From Micromonospora chokoriensis (GTDB lineage Bacteria; Actinomycetota; Actinomycetes; Mycobacteriales; Micromonosporaceae): DNA of 64,000 nucleotides. Position 1 is the stretch's first letter. Every line of letters starts with the position of its first letter. Of the stretch, positions 8,553 to 16,440 are shown one piece after another. The position numbers and the translations under genes are program-made. Location: the NCBI RefSeq assembly GCF_000718555.1, contig NZ_JOAN01000020.1:1-64000 (forward strand), read 5' to 3'. The notes beneath the pieces are model-generated. The model saw nothing but the letters and a program-made list of their open reading frames with translations, searched no databases and was not told the origin of the DNA.

Positions 8553-9059
8553 TCAGACGGGGGAGAGCCGGAAGCCGACCCCGCGTACCGAGTGGATCGT
8601 CGCCGCCGCGTTCAGTCGAGCGAGCTTGCCACGCACCCGGCGCACCACCGAGTGCATGTCGGAGCCCCGGCCGAGGTGCCGGTTGCCCCAGACCTCCAGG
8701 TGCAGGCGCTCGTAGGTCCACACCTGCCCGGGTGCGTGCACCAGGCACAGCAGCACGTCATGCTCCAACCGGGTGAGGTCGATCTCTTGGTCGCGCCACC
8801 GCAGCACCCGGCGGTCGGAGTCGACGGTCAGATCCGGCGGCGGTGGCTGTGGGCTCGGCGTCGCCTCGGCGAGCACGGCCCTGGGCGGGGGAGCCGCGAC
8901 GGCGGGCGTCTCGACCACCCCGAGGAACTCTCGTGCCTGCTCGACGGTCGAGACGATCAGGAAGGCGTCACTGCCGCCGAGCAGCCGGGCCAGATGTCGG
9001 CGTTCGGCCGGCGAGGACGCGATGCCGATGACCAGGCTGGCGACTGGAACTTGCTGCAT
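8553..9059 (-). CDS. Orphan OmpR-type winged-helix regulator (copy 2)
   Basis: 168 residues with the same layout as the regulator at 3304-3876. The N-terminal unit VIGIASSPAERRHLARLLGG matches IAVTSSPAERIRLAERLDG of copy 1, a Pro-rich linker follows, and then an OmpR-type winged helix (QEIDLTRLEHDVLLCLV, VWTYERLHLEVWG, VVRRVRGKL, VRGVGFRLS). No receiver phospho-acceptor is present. The two proteins therefore arose by duplication or belong to one expanded family. This gene converges on the protease gene, whereas copy 1 diverges from it. The 260 bases upstream of this gene hold its promoter and that of the divergent PAP2 gene; a tandem gcatgta pair at 9180-9194 is the only repeat noticed there. 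Confidence 0.7.
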   Translation of the reverse strand: MQQVPVASLVIGIASSPAERRHLARLLGGSDAFLIVSTVEQAREFLGVVETPAVAAPPPRAVLAEATPSPQPPPPDLTVDSDRRVLRWRDQEIDLTRLEHDVLLCLVHAPGQVWTYERLHLEVWGNRHLGRGSDMHSVVRRVRGKLARLNAAATIHSVRGVGFRLSPV

Positions 9060-9319
9060 TCCCCCAACACCTTCCGGTTCCCCAACTCACTCCGGATGGA
9101 TTTTTCGCACCACCAACCGAAACATCGATCGGCGTCCTGACCCTAGTGGTGGCTGATCTCGGCTGGGTAAAACATAGTTGCATGTAAGCATGTAGATCTC
9201 TTCGTGCCGCCAGGTCCACCCGCCCCGCCGTCGACGATCCGCTTTTCCGGAAGCGGTGAGGATGGTTGTGACAGAACCAAGACAATCCGAGCACGGGGTA
9301 CGGACCTGCCGGGGCGAGC

Positions 9320-10312
9320 ATGGTCGCCATGTCCATCGGATCGTTGTACTCCGTCGGGCGGTCGACACCCGCCCCGCAGCCGGCACGCCCGCTGCCCCAC
9401 GCCCGCGCGGCGGTGCCGCTGGGGCTCCGGCTGCTCGCGGCGGCGTTGTTTGGGCTGTTCGCCCTGGCCCTCACCGCCGCTGTCTTCGTGCGGACGTACA
9501 CCGGGCAGTGGCTGGACGGTGTGCTCCTGCCGCGCGCCGAGCGGGGCGGAGGGTACGAGCAGCAGACCGTGCTTGTGGGTCCGGCCAAGACCGTGCTGGC
9601 CACCTTCGGCAGCCCGACACTCATCGCGACCCTGCTCGGCGCGGTGCTGCTGGTGGGTGTGCTCCGCCGACGGCTGGTGGCGGGGATCGTCGCTGTGGGC
9701 ATGGTGGTCTGCGTGGCGCTGGTGGCCGGCGCGTTGAAGTCGGCGCTGCCCCGACCGGATCTGCAGATCGAGAGTTCCACCACCCACAACAGCTTCCCCA
9801 GCGGCCATGTCGCGGCGGCGACCGCCCTGCTGCTGGCGTTCATGCTGGTCCTGCCCGGGTGGGCCCGGCGGTGGCTGGCGGTGCCGGGCGCCGCGGGCGT
9901 CTCGGTGATCGCCTCGGCCACGATGATCGCGGGTTGGCACCGGTTCAGTGACGTGCTCGGTGGCGTACTGCTCGGGGTGACCCTGTTCTGCCTGGCCGCC
10001 GCCGCGTTGACGGCCTGGCCCACCGACCGCGACGCGGCCGGCCGTTCCGACGGCGGTCGCCTCTGGCACCGGTTGGCCGAGGCGGGGTTCGGGCTGGCCG
10101 TTCTGCTCTGGGCGCTGGTGGTGGTCGTGCCCGGTCTGGTCGCGTCGGTGCAGCGAGGGCTGCTGATCGCCATCGTGGCGGCGGGCGCGTTGACGATGTT
10201 CCTGGTGTGCGCGGTGGTGTTCCTGGTGCGTTCGACCGATTTCGCGGTGCCGCTCTCCCGGCGGAGCCGCACGCACCCACAGCCATCGCCCGAGCCGCAA
10301 AAGATCTCATGA
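9320..10312 (+). CDS. PAP2-superfamily membrane phosphatase
   Basis: A 330-residue integral membrane phosphatase with the three type-2 phosphatidic-acid phosphatase motifs: KSALPRP (motif 1), SFPSGH (motif 2, catalytic His) and GWHRFSDVLGG (motif 3). About six hydrophobic segments surround them. Such enzymes dephosphorylate lipid phosphates such as undecaprenyl pyrophosphate or phosphatidic acid at the outer face of the membrane. The C-terminal third adds further membrane segments. It ends 16 bases before the AfsQ1-like regulator and may be cotranscribed with it. The ATG three codons downstream is an equally possible start. Confidence 0.8.
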   Translation: MVAMSIGSLYSVGRSTPAPQPARPLPHARAAVPLGLRLLAAALFGLFALALTAAVFVRTYTGQWLDGVLLPRAERGGGYEQQTVLVGPAKTVLATFGSPTLIATLLGAVLLVGVLRRRLVAGIVAVGMVVCVALVAGALKSALPRPDLQIESSTTHNSFPSGHVAAATALLLAFMLVLPGWARRWLAVPGAAGVSVIASATMIAGWHRFSDVLGGVLLGVTLFCLAAAALTAWPTDRDAAGRSDGGRLWHRLAEAGFGLAVLLWALVVVVPGLVASVQRGLLIAIVAAGALTMFLVCAVVFLVRSTDFAVPLSRRSRTHPQPSPEPQKIS

Positions 10313-10328
10313 TGGGATACTTGACGAC

Positions 10329-11024
10329 ATGTCCCAGGTCCTACTGATCGAAGACCACCAGACGGTACGCGACGGACTGCAGTTGGCGCTTACCCGACAG
10401 GGGCACACGGTGCACGCCGTGGGCACCGGTGAGCAGGGGTTGGAGCAGCTGCGGGCGACCCCGGCGGATGTCGTGGTCCTCGATCTCATGCTGCCCGGGA
10501 TGGACGGCTTCGAGGTCTGTCGCAGGATTCGCCAGCTCGGTGACCTGCCGATCATCATGCTCACCGCTCGCAACGACGACATGGACGTGGTGGCCGGCCT
10601 GGAGGCCGGCGCCGACGACTACGTGGTCAAGCCCGTGCAGGCCCGGGTGCTCGAAGCGCGCATCCGCGCGGTGCTCCGACGCACCGGCGGCGAAACGCGG
10701 CGTACCGGTGGTGAGCGGGTCGGCCTGGAGCAGCACGGCGCGTTGACCATCGACCGGGCGGCGCTGGTGGTCAGCAAGGATGGGATGCCGGTCAGCCTCG
10801 CCCCGACGGAGCTGCGGCTGCTGCTCGAACTCTCGCACACGCCGGGTCAGGTGCTCAGTCGCCAGCAGTTGCTGGAGGCCGTGTGGGAGCACGGCTACCT
10901 CGGCGACTCGCGACTCGTCGACGCGTGCGTCCAGCGGGTACGCGCCAAGATCGAGGTCGACTCGTCAACGCCGGTCTTCATCCAGACCGTGCGTGGTTTC
11001 GGATACCGGTTCGGCCCGCTGTGA
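10329..11024 (+). CDS. afsQ1: OmpR-family response regulator, AfsQ1-like
   Basis: 231 residues: an N-terminal receiver with phospho-acceptor Asp52 (VVVLDLMLPGMDG), Thr79 and Lys101 (YVVKPV), then an OmpR-type winged helix (LAPTELRLLLEL, YLGDSRLVDACVQRVRAK, TVRGFGYRFG). The segments GADDYVVKPVQ and the wing region closely resemble Streptomyces AfsQ1, a regulator that activates antibiotic genes and nitrogen/carbon responses. The stop overlaps the GTG of the sensor kinase (GTGA), so pairing is certain. A TGGGATACT extended -10-like element sits just upstream of the ATG, suggesting a short-leader or leaderless transcript. The AfsQ1 name rests on remembered similarity, not an alignment. Confidence 0.8.
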   Translation: MSQVLLIEDHQTVRDGLQLALTRQGHTVHAVGTGEQGLEQLRATPADVVVLDLMLPGMDGFEVCRRIRQLGDLPIIMLTARNDDMDVVAGLEAGADDYVVKPVQARVLEARIRAVLRRTGGETRRTGGERVGLEQHGALTIDRAALVVSKDGMPVSLAPTELRLLLELSHTPGQVLSRQQLLEAVWEHGYLGDSRLVDACVQRVRAKIEVDSSTPVFIQTVRGFGYRFGPL

Positions 11025-12478
11025 CACTGTGGCGCTGGGTCGGCGCGCGGGTCTCGGGCCTACGGGTCCGGCTGGTCCTGGCGTTCGCGCTGCTGGGCGT
11101 GATCACGACGGTGGCCGTGGCCAGTGGCAGCTACTTCCAGGCCCGCAACGTCATCCTCCAGCAGGCGCAAGACGCCGCGGTGATGTCGTTGACCGATCAG
11201 CTCACGAAGGTCTACCCGATCACCCAGCTCCCGCCGACCCAGGGCGAACTCGATCTGTTGGCCCAGCGCCTCTCCGACCGGGAGGGCTCCGTGGTGGTCA
11301 TCTACCGGGACCTGTGGGCGCAGGGCTCCGACTCGCTCGATCTGCTCACCCCGGAGCTGCGCCAGGACGTCGGCGACGGCCGGATCGCCTGGCAACGTGT
11401 CTCGTCCGAGGGAGAACCCTGGTTGCTCATCGGCACTCAGTTGAGGTTCGCGCGGGCCGACGGTTCGTCCCGGCCGTCCGGGCTGGAGGTCTACTCGGTG
11501 CGCAGCCTGGTGGCCGAGCAGCAGAGCATCGACCGGCTCGCCACCCTGGCGTGGCTGACCGGCGGACTGTCCCTGGTCCTCGCCGTCCTGCTGGCCCTGC
11601 TGGCGGCCCGTGGTGTGCTGCGACCCGTCCGCGACCTGGGCCGGGCCGCCCGCCGCCTCGGCGAGGGCGACCTGAGCACCCGGCTGACGGTCCGGGGCGT
11701 CGACGAGTTGGCCGACGTGGCGCGGACCTTCAACGACACCGCGCGCACGCTGGAGCGGCAGGTCGGTGAGCTGCGGCGGCTGGAATCCGACGCCCGCCGC
11801 TTCGTGGCCGACGTCTCGCACGAACTCCGTACGCCATTGGCCGCGATGACGGCGGTCACCGACGTGCTCGACGAGGAGGCCGAGCACCTGCCCGGCGACG
11901 CGGGCCGGGCCGCCCGGCTGGTCAGCCAGGAGACGCAGAACCTCACGCAGCTTGTCAACGACCTCATCGAGATCAGCAGGTTCGACTCCGGCACCGCGCG
12001 GCTCGCCCTGGACGACGTGGACGTGGCCGCGGCGGTGACTGCGGCCCTGCGGATCCGCGGCTGGCTGGACCGGGTGCGAACGGAGTTGCCACCCGGAGTC
12101 GTGGTCCGACTCGACCCCCGCCGGCTGGACGTCATCGTCGCCAATCTGGTCGGCAACGCCTTTCGACACGGTGCCGAGCCGGTGTCGGTGCGCCTGAGCG
12201 CCGACCCGGACTGGGTCACCATCGAGGTTGCCGACCAGGGGCCGGGACTGGACCCGGAGGTGTTGCCGCACGTCTTCGACCGCCTCTACAAGGCTGACAC
12301 CGCGCGAACCCGCTCCGAGGGCAGCGGCCTCGGCCTCGCCATCTCCTGGGAGAACGCGCGCCTGCACCGCGACGGCGAACGACGGGGGAGCCTCGTCGCG
12401 GGCAATCGCCCCGGTGGCGGCGCGGTCTTCACCCTGCGCCTGCCCCGGGACACCGCAGACGCCGGAGATGCCCGGTGA
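11021..12478 (+). CDS. afsQ2: Sensor histidine kinase, AfsQ2-like
   Basis: 485 residues starting at a GTG within the regulator stop. There are two membrane segments (around residues 15-35 and 175-200) with an extracytoplasmic sensor loop between them, then HAMP, the HisKA dimerisation helix with phosphorylated His267 (DVSHELRTPL), and a HATPase domain (N-box NLVGNAFRHG, DQGPGLD, GSGLGLAIS). It would phosphorylate Asp52 of the coupled response regulator. Its own stop overlaps the start of a small lipoprotein gene, which suggests that the lipoprotein takes part in sensing, as accessory lipoproteins do in other actinobacterial two-component operons. Confidence 0.8.
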   Translation: MTLWRWVGARVSGLRVRLVLAFALLGVITTVAVASGSYFQARNVILQQAQDAAVMSLTDQLTKVYPITQLPPTQGELDLLAQRLSDREGSVVVIYRDLWAQGSDSLDLLTPELRQDVGDGRIAWQRVSSEGEPWLLIGTQLRFARADGSSRPSGLEVYSVRSLVAEQQSIDRLATLAWLTGGLSLVLAVLLALLAARGVLRPVRDLGRAARRLGEGDLSTRLTVRGVDELADVARTFNDTARTLERQVGELRRLESDARRFVADVSHELRTPLAAMTAVTDVLDEEAEHLPGDAGRAARLVSQETQNLTQLVNDLIEISRFDSGTARLALDDVDVAAAVTAALRIRGWLDRVRTELPPGVVVRLDPRRLDVIVANLVGNAFRHGAEPVSVRLSADPDWVTIEVADQGPGLDPEVLPHVFDRLYKADTARTRSEGSGLGLAISWENARLHRDGERRGSLVAGNRPGGGAVFTLRLPRDTADAGDAR

Positions 12479-12969
12479 TCGGCCGGCGGACGGGTCAGAC
12501 GCTGCTCGCCGGTGGGCTGCTCCTCACGCTCGCGACGGGTTGTGGAGTACGGCCCAGCATCGTCATCACCGGTCGCCCCGCGGTCAGCGGTCCATCGCAG
12601 GGCATCGGGCTCTACCTGCTCAGGCAGGGTGAACTCGTGTTGGTCCTGCGGCCGGCGAAGGCGCAAGGCACGCCCGACACCGCCCTCGCCCTGCTCGCGG
12701 CCGGCCCGGATCAGACCGAGCGCGGCCGAGGCCTCACCAGTGAGGTGCCGGCCGGGATCGCCCCGGTCACGTCCGAGGTCGACCAAGCCGGTGACCTCAC
12801 GGTGCGGACGGCCAGTGCGGCGCGGGCGTTGTCGGAGAACGCGGTCAACCAGATCGTCTGCACCGCGGCCGACGCCGCAGCGCAGGCCGGCCTCGTGGTG
12901 AGTTTCGCCCCGGTCACCATCGTCGGGCCCGACGGCACCCGACCACCTCAGCCATGTCCAATCAAGTGA
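12475..12969 (+). CDS. Small lipoprotein cotranslated with the AfsQ-like system
   Basis: 164 residues beginning at a GTG that overlaps the kinase stop. A type II signal sequence ends in a lipobox (LTLATGC, Cys23), so the mature protein should be anchored on the outer face of the membrane. The remaining about 140 residues (LYLLRQGELVLVLRPA, NAVNQIVCTAADAAAQAGLVV) recall GerMN/LpqB-type small lipoproteins, but no firm family is recognised. Coupling to the sensor kinase suggests a role as signal receptor or modulator. It converges with the ligase gene, with only 19 bases between the stops. Confidence 0.65.
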   Translation: MIGRRTGQTLLAGGLLLTLATGCGVRPSIVITGRPAVSGPSQGIGLYLLRQGELVLVLRPAKAQGTPDTALALLAAGPDQTERGRGLTSEVPAGIAPVTSEVDQAGDLTVRTASAARALSENAVNQIVCTAADAAAQAGLVVSFAPVTIVGPDGTRPPQPCPIK

Positions 12970-12988
12970 CCGGGGCGCCACCGGCGCG

Positions 12989-14011
12989 TCACACCAGGCC
13001 GACCGCTCGTTCCTGCCGGGCCAACCCGCCGTGGTGGCCCCGGTCCTGGTCGGCCAGCGCGCCGGCGATCAGGATGTCGATCAGGTCGGCGAACCCGAGG
13101 CCGGCCTTCTGCCAGATCTGCGGGAACTGCGACGCGGCGGTGAAGCCGGGGAAGGTGTTGACCTCGTTCACGATGGGCTCGCGCGACCCCTCGGTGGGCA
13201 GGAAGAAGTCCACCCGCAGCAGCCCGCGGCAGTCGAGGGCCTCGAACGCACGGATCGCCCGGTCCTGAAGCACCTCGGTGGTCGCCGCGTCGAGCAGGGC
13301 GGGAATCTGGAAGATCGCCCCGCCGTCGTACTTCGCGTCGTAGTCGAAGAAGCCGGCGCCGGTCACCCGGATCTCCAGCGGCGGGCCGGCCTCCACCCGA
13401 CCGTCCGGGTGTTGCAGGACGGCCACGTCGATCTCACGCCCCCGCGCGCCCTGCTCGATGAGCACCTTCGGGTCGACCTGGCGGGCCTGCTCCAGCGCGG
13501 CGGGAACTCCCGCCCAGTCGTCCACCTTGACGACGCCGAGGCTCGACCCGGCCCGGGCCGGCTTGACGAAGACCGGCAGCTCCAGCCGTCGCTGGTCGTC
13601 GGGCGACAGGTCCTCGCCGGGAAGCAGGGTCACCCCGGGGCTGACCCGCAGGCCCTCCGCCGCGAGGAGCCGCTTGGTGACCCCCTTGTCCATGCCGGCG
13701 GCGCTGGCGAAGACGCCATTGCCGACGTACGGCACGCCGAGCCACTCCAGCAGCGACGACACGGTGCCGTCCTCGCCGTACGGGCCGTGCAGGGCCGGGA
13801 ACACCACGTCCTGGGCACGCAGGACGCGCAACGCCTGCGGCAGTGGCGTCGGCTTGCCGCCGACGTGCCACCCGCCGTCGCGGTCGATGAGCACCTCGGT
13901 GACCTGGTACCGCTCACGGTCCAGGTGGGCGAGGATGCTCGCCGCCGAGCGGCAGGACACCTCGTGCTCGCCGCTCTGCCCGCCGAACAGGACTGCCAGT
14001 CGGGTTGTCAT
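12989..14011 (-). CDS. ddl: D-alanine-D-alanine ligase family enzyme
   Basis: 340 residues with an ATP-grasp fold. Visible motifs are LFGGQSGEHEVS (substrate loop), HGPYGEDG, KPARAGSS (phosphate loop), the omega loop GFFDYDAKY (221-228) and metal ligands in RVDFF and NEVNTFPGFT (282-291). DYDAKY is the form seen in true D-Ala-D-Ala ligases rather than the His-bearing loop of D-Ala-D-Lac or the EKY loop of D-Ala-D-Ser enzymes. The stretch ASQFP differs from SMYP of DdlA and SRYP of VanA/VanC (recalled, not aligned). It is the third gene of an operon with a racemase and a membrane acyltransferase; the ATG overlaps the racemase stop. A second housekeeping ddl is expected elsewhere in such genomes. 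Confidence 0.8.
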   Translation of the reverse strand: MTTRLAVLFGGQSGEHEVSCRSAASILAHLDRERYQVTEVLIDRDGGWHVGGKPTPLPQALRVLRAQDVVFPALHGPYGEDGTVSSLLEWLGVPYVGNGVFASAAGMDKGVTKRLLAAEGLRVSPGVTLLPGEDLSPDDQRRLELPVFVKPARAGSSLGVVKVDDWAGVPAALEQARQVDPKVLIEQGARGREIDVAVLQHPDGRVEAGPPLEIRVTGAGFFDYDAKYDGGAIFQIPALLDAATTEVLQDRAIRAFEALDCRGLLRVDFFLPTEGSREPIVNEVNTFPGFTAASQFPQIWQKAGLGFADLIDILIAGALADQDRGHHGGLARQERAVGLV

Positions 14012-15150
14012 GAGATTCGTGCCCTTCCATGGAGGTGGTCGCGGGCCACCCGGGCCCCGATGCCAGTCAAGATCTCGTGTGGGTTGGTGTCGGCCCAGCG
14101 GGCCCACTCGACGACGCTCGGTGGGCTCTGGTCACCCTCGGTGGGGCCGAACACCACGACCGGGTCGCCGATCGTCACCGGAAGGTCCCCGGCGTCGACC
14201 ACGCACTGGTCCATGGCGATGCGTCCGACGATCGGGCACCGCCGGCCGGCGAGCCACACCGAGGCGCGACCACCCGCGGCCCGGGGCAGCCCGTCGGCGT
14301 AGCCGAGCGGCAGCAGCGCCAGCGTCGTCGGTGCGCTGGTGACGTGCTCGGGCCCGTAGGAGACGCCCGTGCCGGCCGGCACCCGCTTGACGTTGACCAC
14401 GCTCGTGCGCAGGGTCATCGCGGCGTGCAGCCCGAACTCGCCCGGGCCGCTGACGCCGAACGGGTCCACGCCGTACAGGGCGATCCCGATGCGGCAGAGG
14501 TCGAAGCGGGTCTGTGGTGCGCAGAGCGCGGCCGCCGAGTTGGCCAGATGGACGAGGTCGGGGTCCAGGCCAGCCGACCGCGCGTCCCGCAGCGCCTCCT
14601 CGAAGATCGCCACCTGCCGGGTCAGCTCGGGGGCGCCGGGCAGGTCGGCATCGGCGAGGTGGGACCACACCCCGCGCACCCGGATCCCGCCCTCTCGTTC
14701 GTACTTGCGGGCCCAACCGACCAACTCGGGCCAGTCGTTCCCGGCAGCCCCGTTGCGGGACAACCCGGTATCCGCCTTGAGCTGCACCATCGCCGGCACG
14801 CCGAGCAGTCGGGCCGCGTCGGCGACGGCGTGCAGGTGCGTCGTCGTCGACACGCCGACGTCGACGCCAGCGTTGATCAACATACCGAAGTCGTCGTACG
14901 GGCTGTGCAGCCAGCTCAACATGGGCGCCGTCACACCGGCTGCGCGCAGGGTCAGCGCCTCGGCCGCCGAGGTTACCCCCAACCACGTGGCACCGGCTCG
15001 CAGCGCGGCCTGGGCCACCGGCACGGCGCCGTGGCCGAACCCGTCCGCCTTGACCACGGCCATCAGGTCGGTGCCGGTGTGCGACGCGATCGTCCGCACG
15101 TTGCTGGCGATCGCGGTGAGGTCGATCACCGCCTCGGCCAGGGTGCTCAT
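14008..15150 (-). CDS. alr: Alanine/serine racemase-fold PLP enzyme (fold-type III)
   Basis: 380 residues: a TIM barrel with PLP lysine Lys34 (VVKADGFGHG), the second catalytic base Tyr265 (GVSYGPE) and the PLP-phosphate region PLGYADGLPR, followed by the C-terminal beta domain. The alanine-racemase hallmark near the C-terminus, normally IxYE (Tyr354), reads TNPHE here, with His358 in place of Tyr. As I recall, this is the neighbourhood where VanT serine racemases differ from alanine racemases, so L-Ser or another substrate is plausible. The start overlaps the stop of the membrane acyltransferase gene and the stop overlaps the ligase start; all three genes must be made together. It supplies a D-amino acid for the ligase next door. 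Confidence 0.8.
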   Translation of the reverse strand: MSTLAEAVIDLTAIASNVRTIASHTGTDLMAVVKADGFGHGAVPVAQAALRAGATWLGVTSAAEALTLRAAGVTAPMLSWLHSPYDDFGMLINAGVDVGVSTTTHLHAVADAARLLGVPAMVQLKADTGLSRNGAAGNDWPELVGWARKYEREGGIRVRGVWSHLADADLPGAPELTRQVAIFEEALRDARSAGLDPDLVHLANSAAALCAPQTRFDLCRIGIALYGVDPFGVSGPGEFGLHAAMTLRTSVVNVKRVPAGTGVSYGPEHVTSAPTTLALLPLGYADGLPRAAGGRASVWLAGRRCPIVGRIAMDQCVVDAGDLPVTIGDPVVVFGPTEGDQSPPSVVEWARWADTNPHEILTGIGARVARDHLHGRARIS

Positions 15151-16289
15151 TTGGCCGCCTCCACCCGTCCGGATCCGGGGAGCGCGAACAGCCAACGGGC
15201 GTGCGCCGCCAGCAGCCCGCGGTGGATCGCCAGGCTCAGGCTGATCACCAGCCCGCTCAGCACAACCGGATAACCGAGCACGATCAGGCCCTGGGCGGAC
15301 TTGGGGAGCCCGGAAACCGGTACGAGCAATAGCCGGTGCAGCAGGGCCAGGACCGGCATGTGGATGACGTAGATCGGAAGGGTGATGCGGCCGAGCCTAG
15401 CCAGTGGATCACTGAGTGCCGACCACCGGGCTAGCCGGGCAGCGGCGGTTATGCCGAAGATCACTGCCACCACGGAGACTGCCAGCCATACCCCGAACCA
15501 CTGCTGGGCTCCGGCCACCGCCATCGCGGCCAGCGCGAGGGCGTACGCGCCCGAGGTCAGCAGTAGCCGGGGGCGGCTGGCGGTGGCCGCCCACCGCTGA
15601 ATCTGCGGCCGCAGGTACAGGCCGGCGAGGAAGAAGACCAGGTTCTGGTAGAGGCCGGCGCGGTTGCCCGGGGTATCGAGCAGGCCGGCGGCGGCGACGG
15701 CGGACAGCACGGCGGCGGGTACGAGGATCAGCACCCGGGGCACCCGACGGGTCGCCTTGGCGATCGTGAAGTACAGCGCCAGGGCGTACAGGTACCACAG
15801 GTTGGACGGCGTGATGGTGAGCTGCTCCAGCAGGCCGAGAGCCGAGGTGGCACGGTCGGTCGGCAATTCCGGCGCGGCGGTGAGGATCGCGGTGTGGATC
15901 AGCAGCCAGACGACGTACAGGTAGAGGAACCCCGCGATCCGGCTGCGGGCGACGACCCGCCACGGCCGCTGTGCGGCGTTCGCCGCGAAGACGCCCGAGA
16001 TGGTGAAGAACAGCGGCATCCGCAGCGGAAGGAACTGCTCACCCAGCGTTCCCCACAGGCCCAGCACCGGTACGGTGATGTGCCAGTTGATCTGCAGGTA
16101 GTCCTTCACGATGACGTGCCACAGGACGACCAGGATGATGCAGACGCCCTTGGCGGCATCGGCCCACTGCGCCCGGTGTGATTCGGAGGCGGGGGTTCCG
16201 CTCCGGTGCCGGTGGCGGAACCGGACGCGTGTCGCGTCGGGGTCCATTTCGGCGGGCCGGGGCTTGGTGGGAGACAGCTGTTGGATCAC
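15147..16289 (-). CDS. Membrane acyltransferase-3 family protein (VanT N-domain-like)
   Basis: 380 residues with about ten hydrophobic segments after a basic, Pro-rich cytoplasmic N-terminus. The acyltransferase-3 pattern is present: the first segment carries VVLWHVIV (conserved His), then [23 protein letters not shown] and a late [16 protein letters not shown]. This family moves acyl groups to sugars or wall components; a relative forms the membrane half of VanT serine racemases, thought to import L-serine. Its stop overlaps the racemase start (ATGA), reproducing the VanT domain order as two separate polypeptides. The GTG start is the longest option; an ATG 14 codons later is possible and neither has a clear ribosome site. 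Confidence 0.75.
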   Translation of the reverse strand: MIQQLSPTKPRPAEMDPDATRVRFRHRHRSGTPASESHRAQWADAAKGVCIILVVLWHVIVKDYLQINWHITVPVLGLWGTLGEQFLPLRMPLFFTISGVFAANAAQRPWRVVARSRIAGFLYLYVVWLLIHTAILTAAPELPTDRATSALGLLEQLTITPSNLWYLYALALYFTIAKATRRVPRVLILVPAAVLSAVAAAGLLDTPGNRAGLYQNLVFFLAGLYLRPQIQRWAATASRPRLLLTSGAYALALAAMAVAGAQQWFGVWLAVSVVAVIFGITAAARLARWSALSDPLARLGRITLPIYVIHMPVLALLHRLLLVPVSGLPKSAQGLIVLGYPVVLSGLVISLSLAIHRGLLAAHARWLFALPGSGRVEAAK

Positions 16290-16440
16290 TCACCAGAAGC
16301 TGCCAGCCGGATATCCGCAGGTGATCCACGCTTTGTCATGAACAGGTAATGGACGCGGCCAGGCCCGGCTGGCAGGCGAATCCGTGCCGCCCCCCGGGTG
16401 CCACCGGGCGGCACTAGGCTCCGTGGTGGAGGTACCGAAC

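Noticed and set aside
4108..8748. A 1,546-codon open frame on the minus strand across the protease gene
   Set aside because: It is the complement of the subtilase coding frame in a high-GC genome; it has no ribosome site, and the protein is an Arg/Gly/Val-rich composition without domains, whereas the plus frame has full catalytic motifs.
12989..16289. Calling the operon a bona fide glycopeptide-resistance cluster
   Set aside because: No VanX, VanXY, VanH or VanY is present and the ligase omega loop is of the D-Ala-D-Ala type, so only a VanT-like arrangement is claimed.
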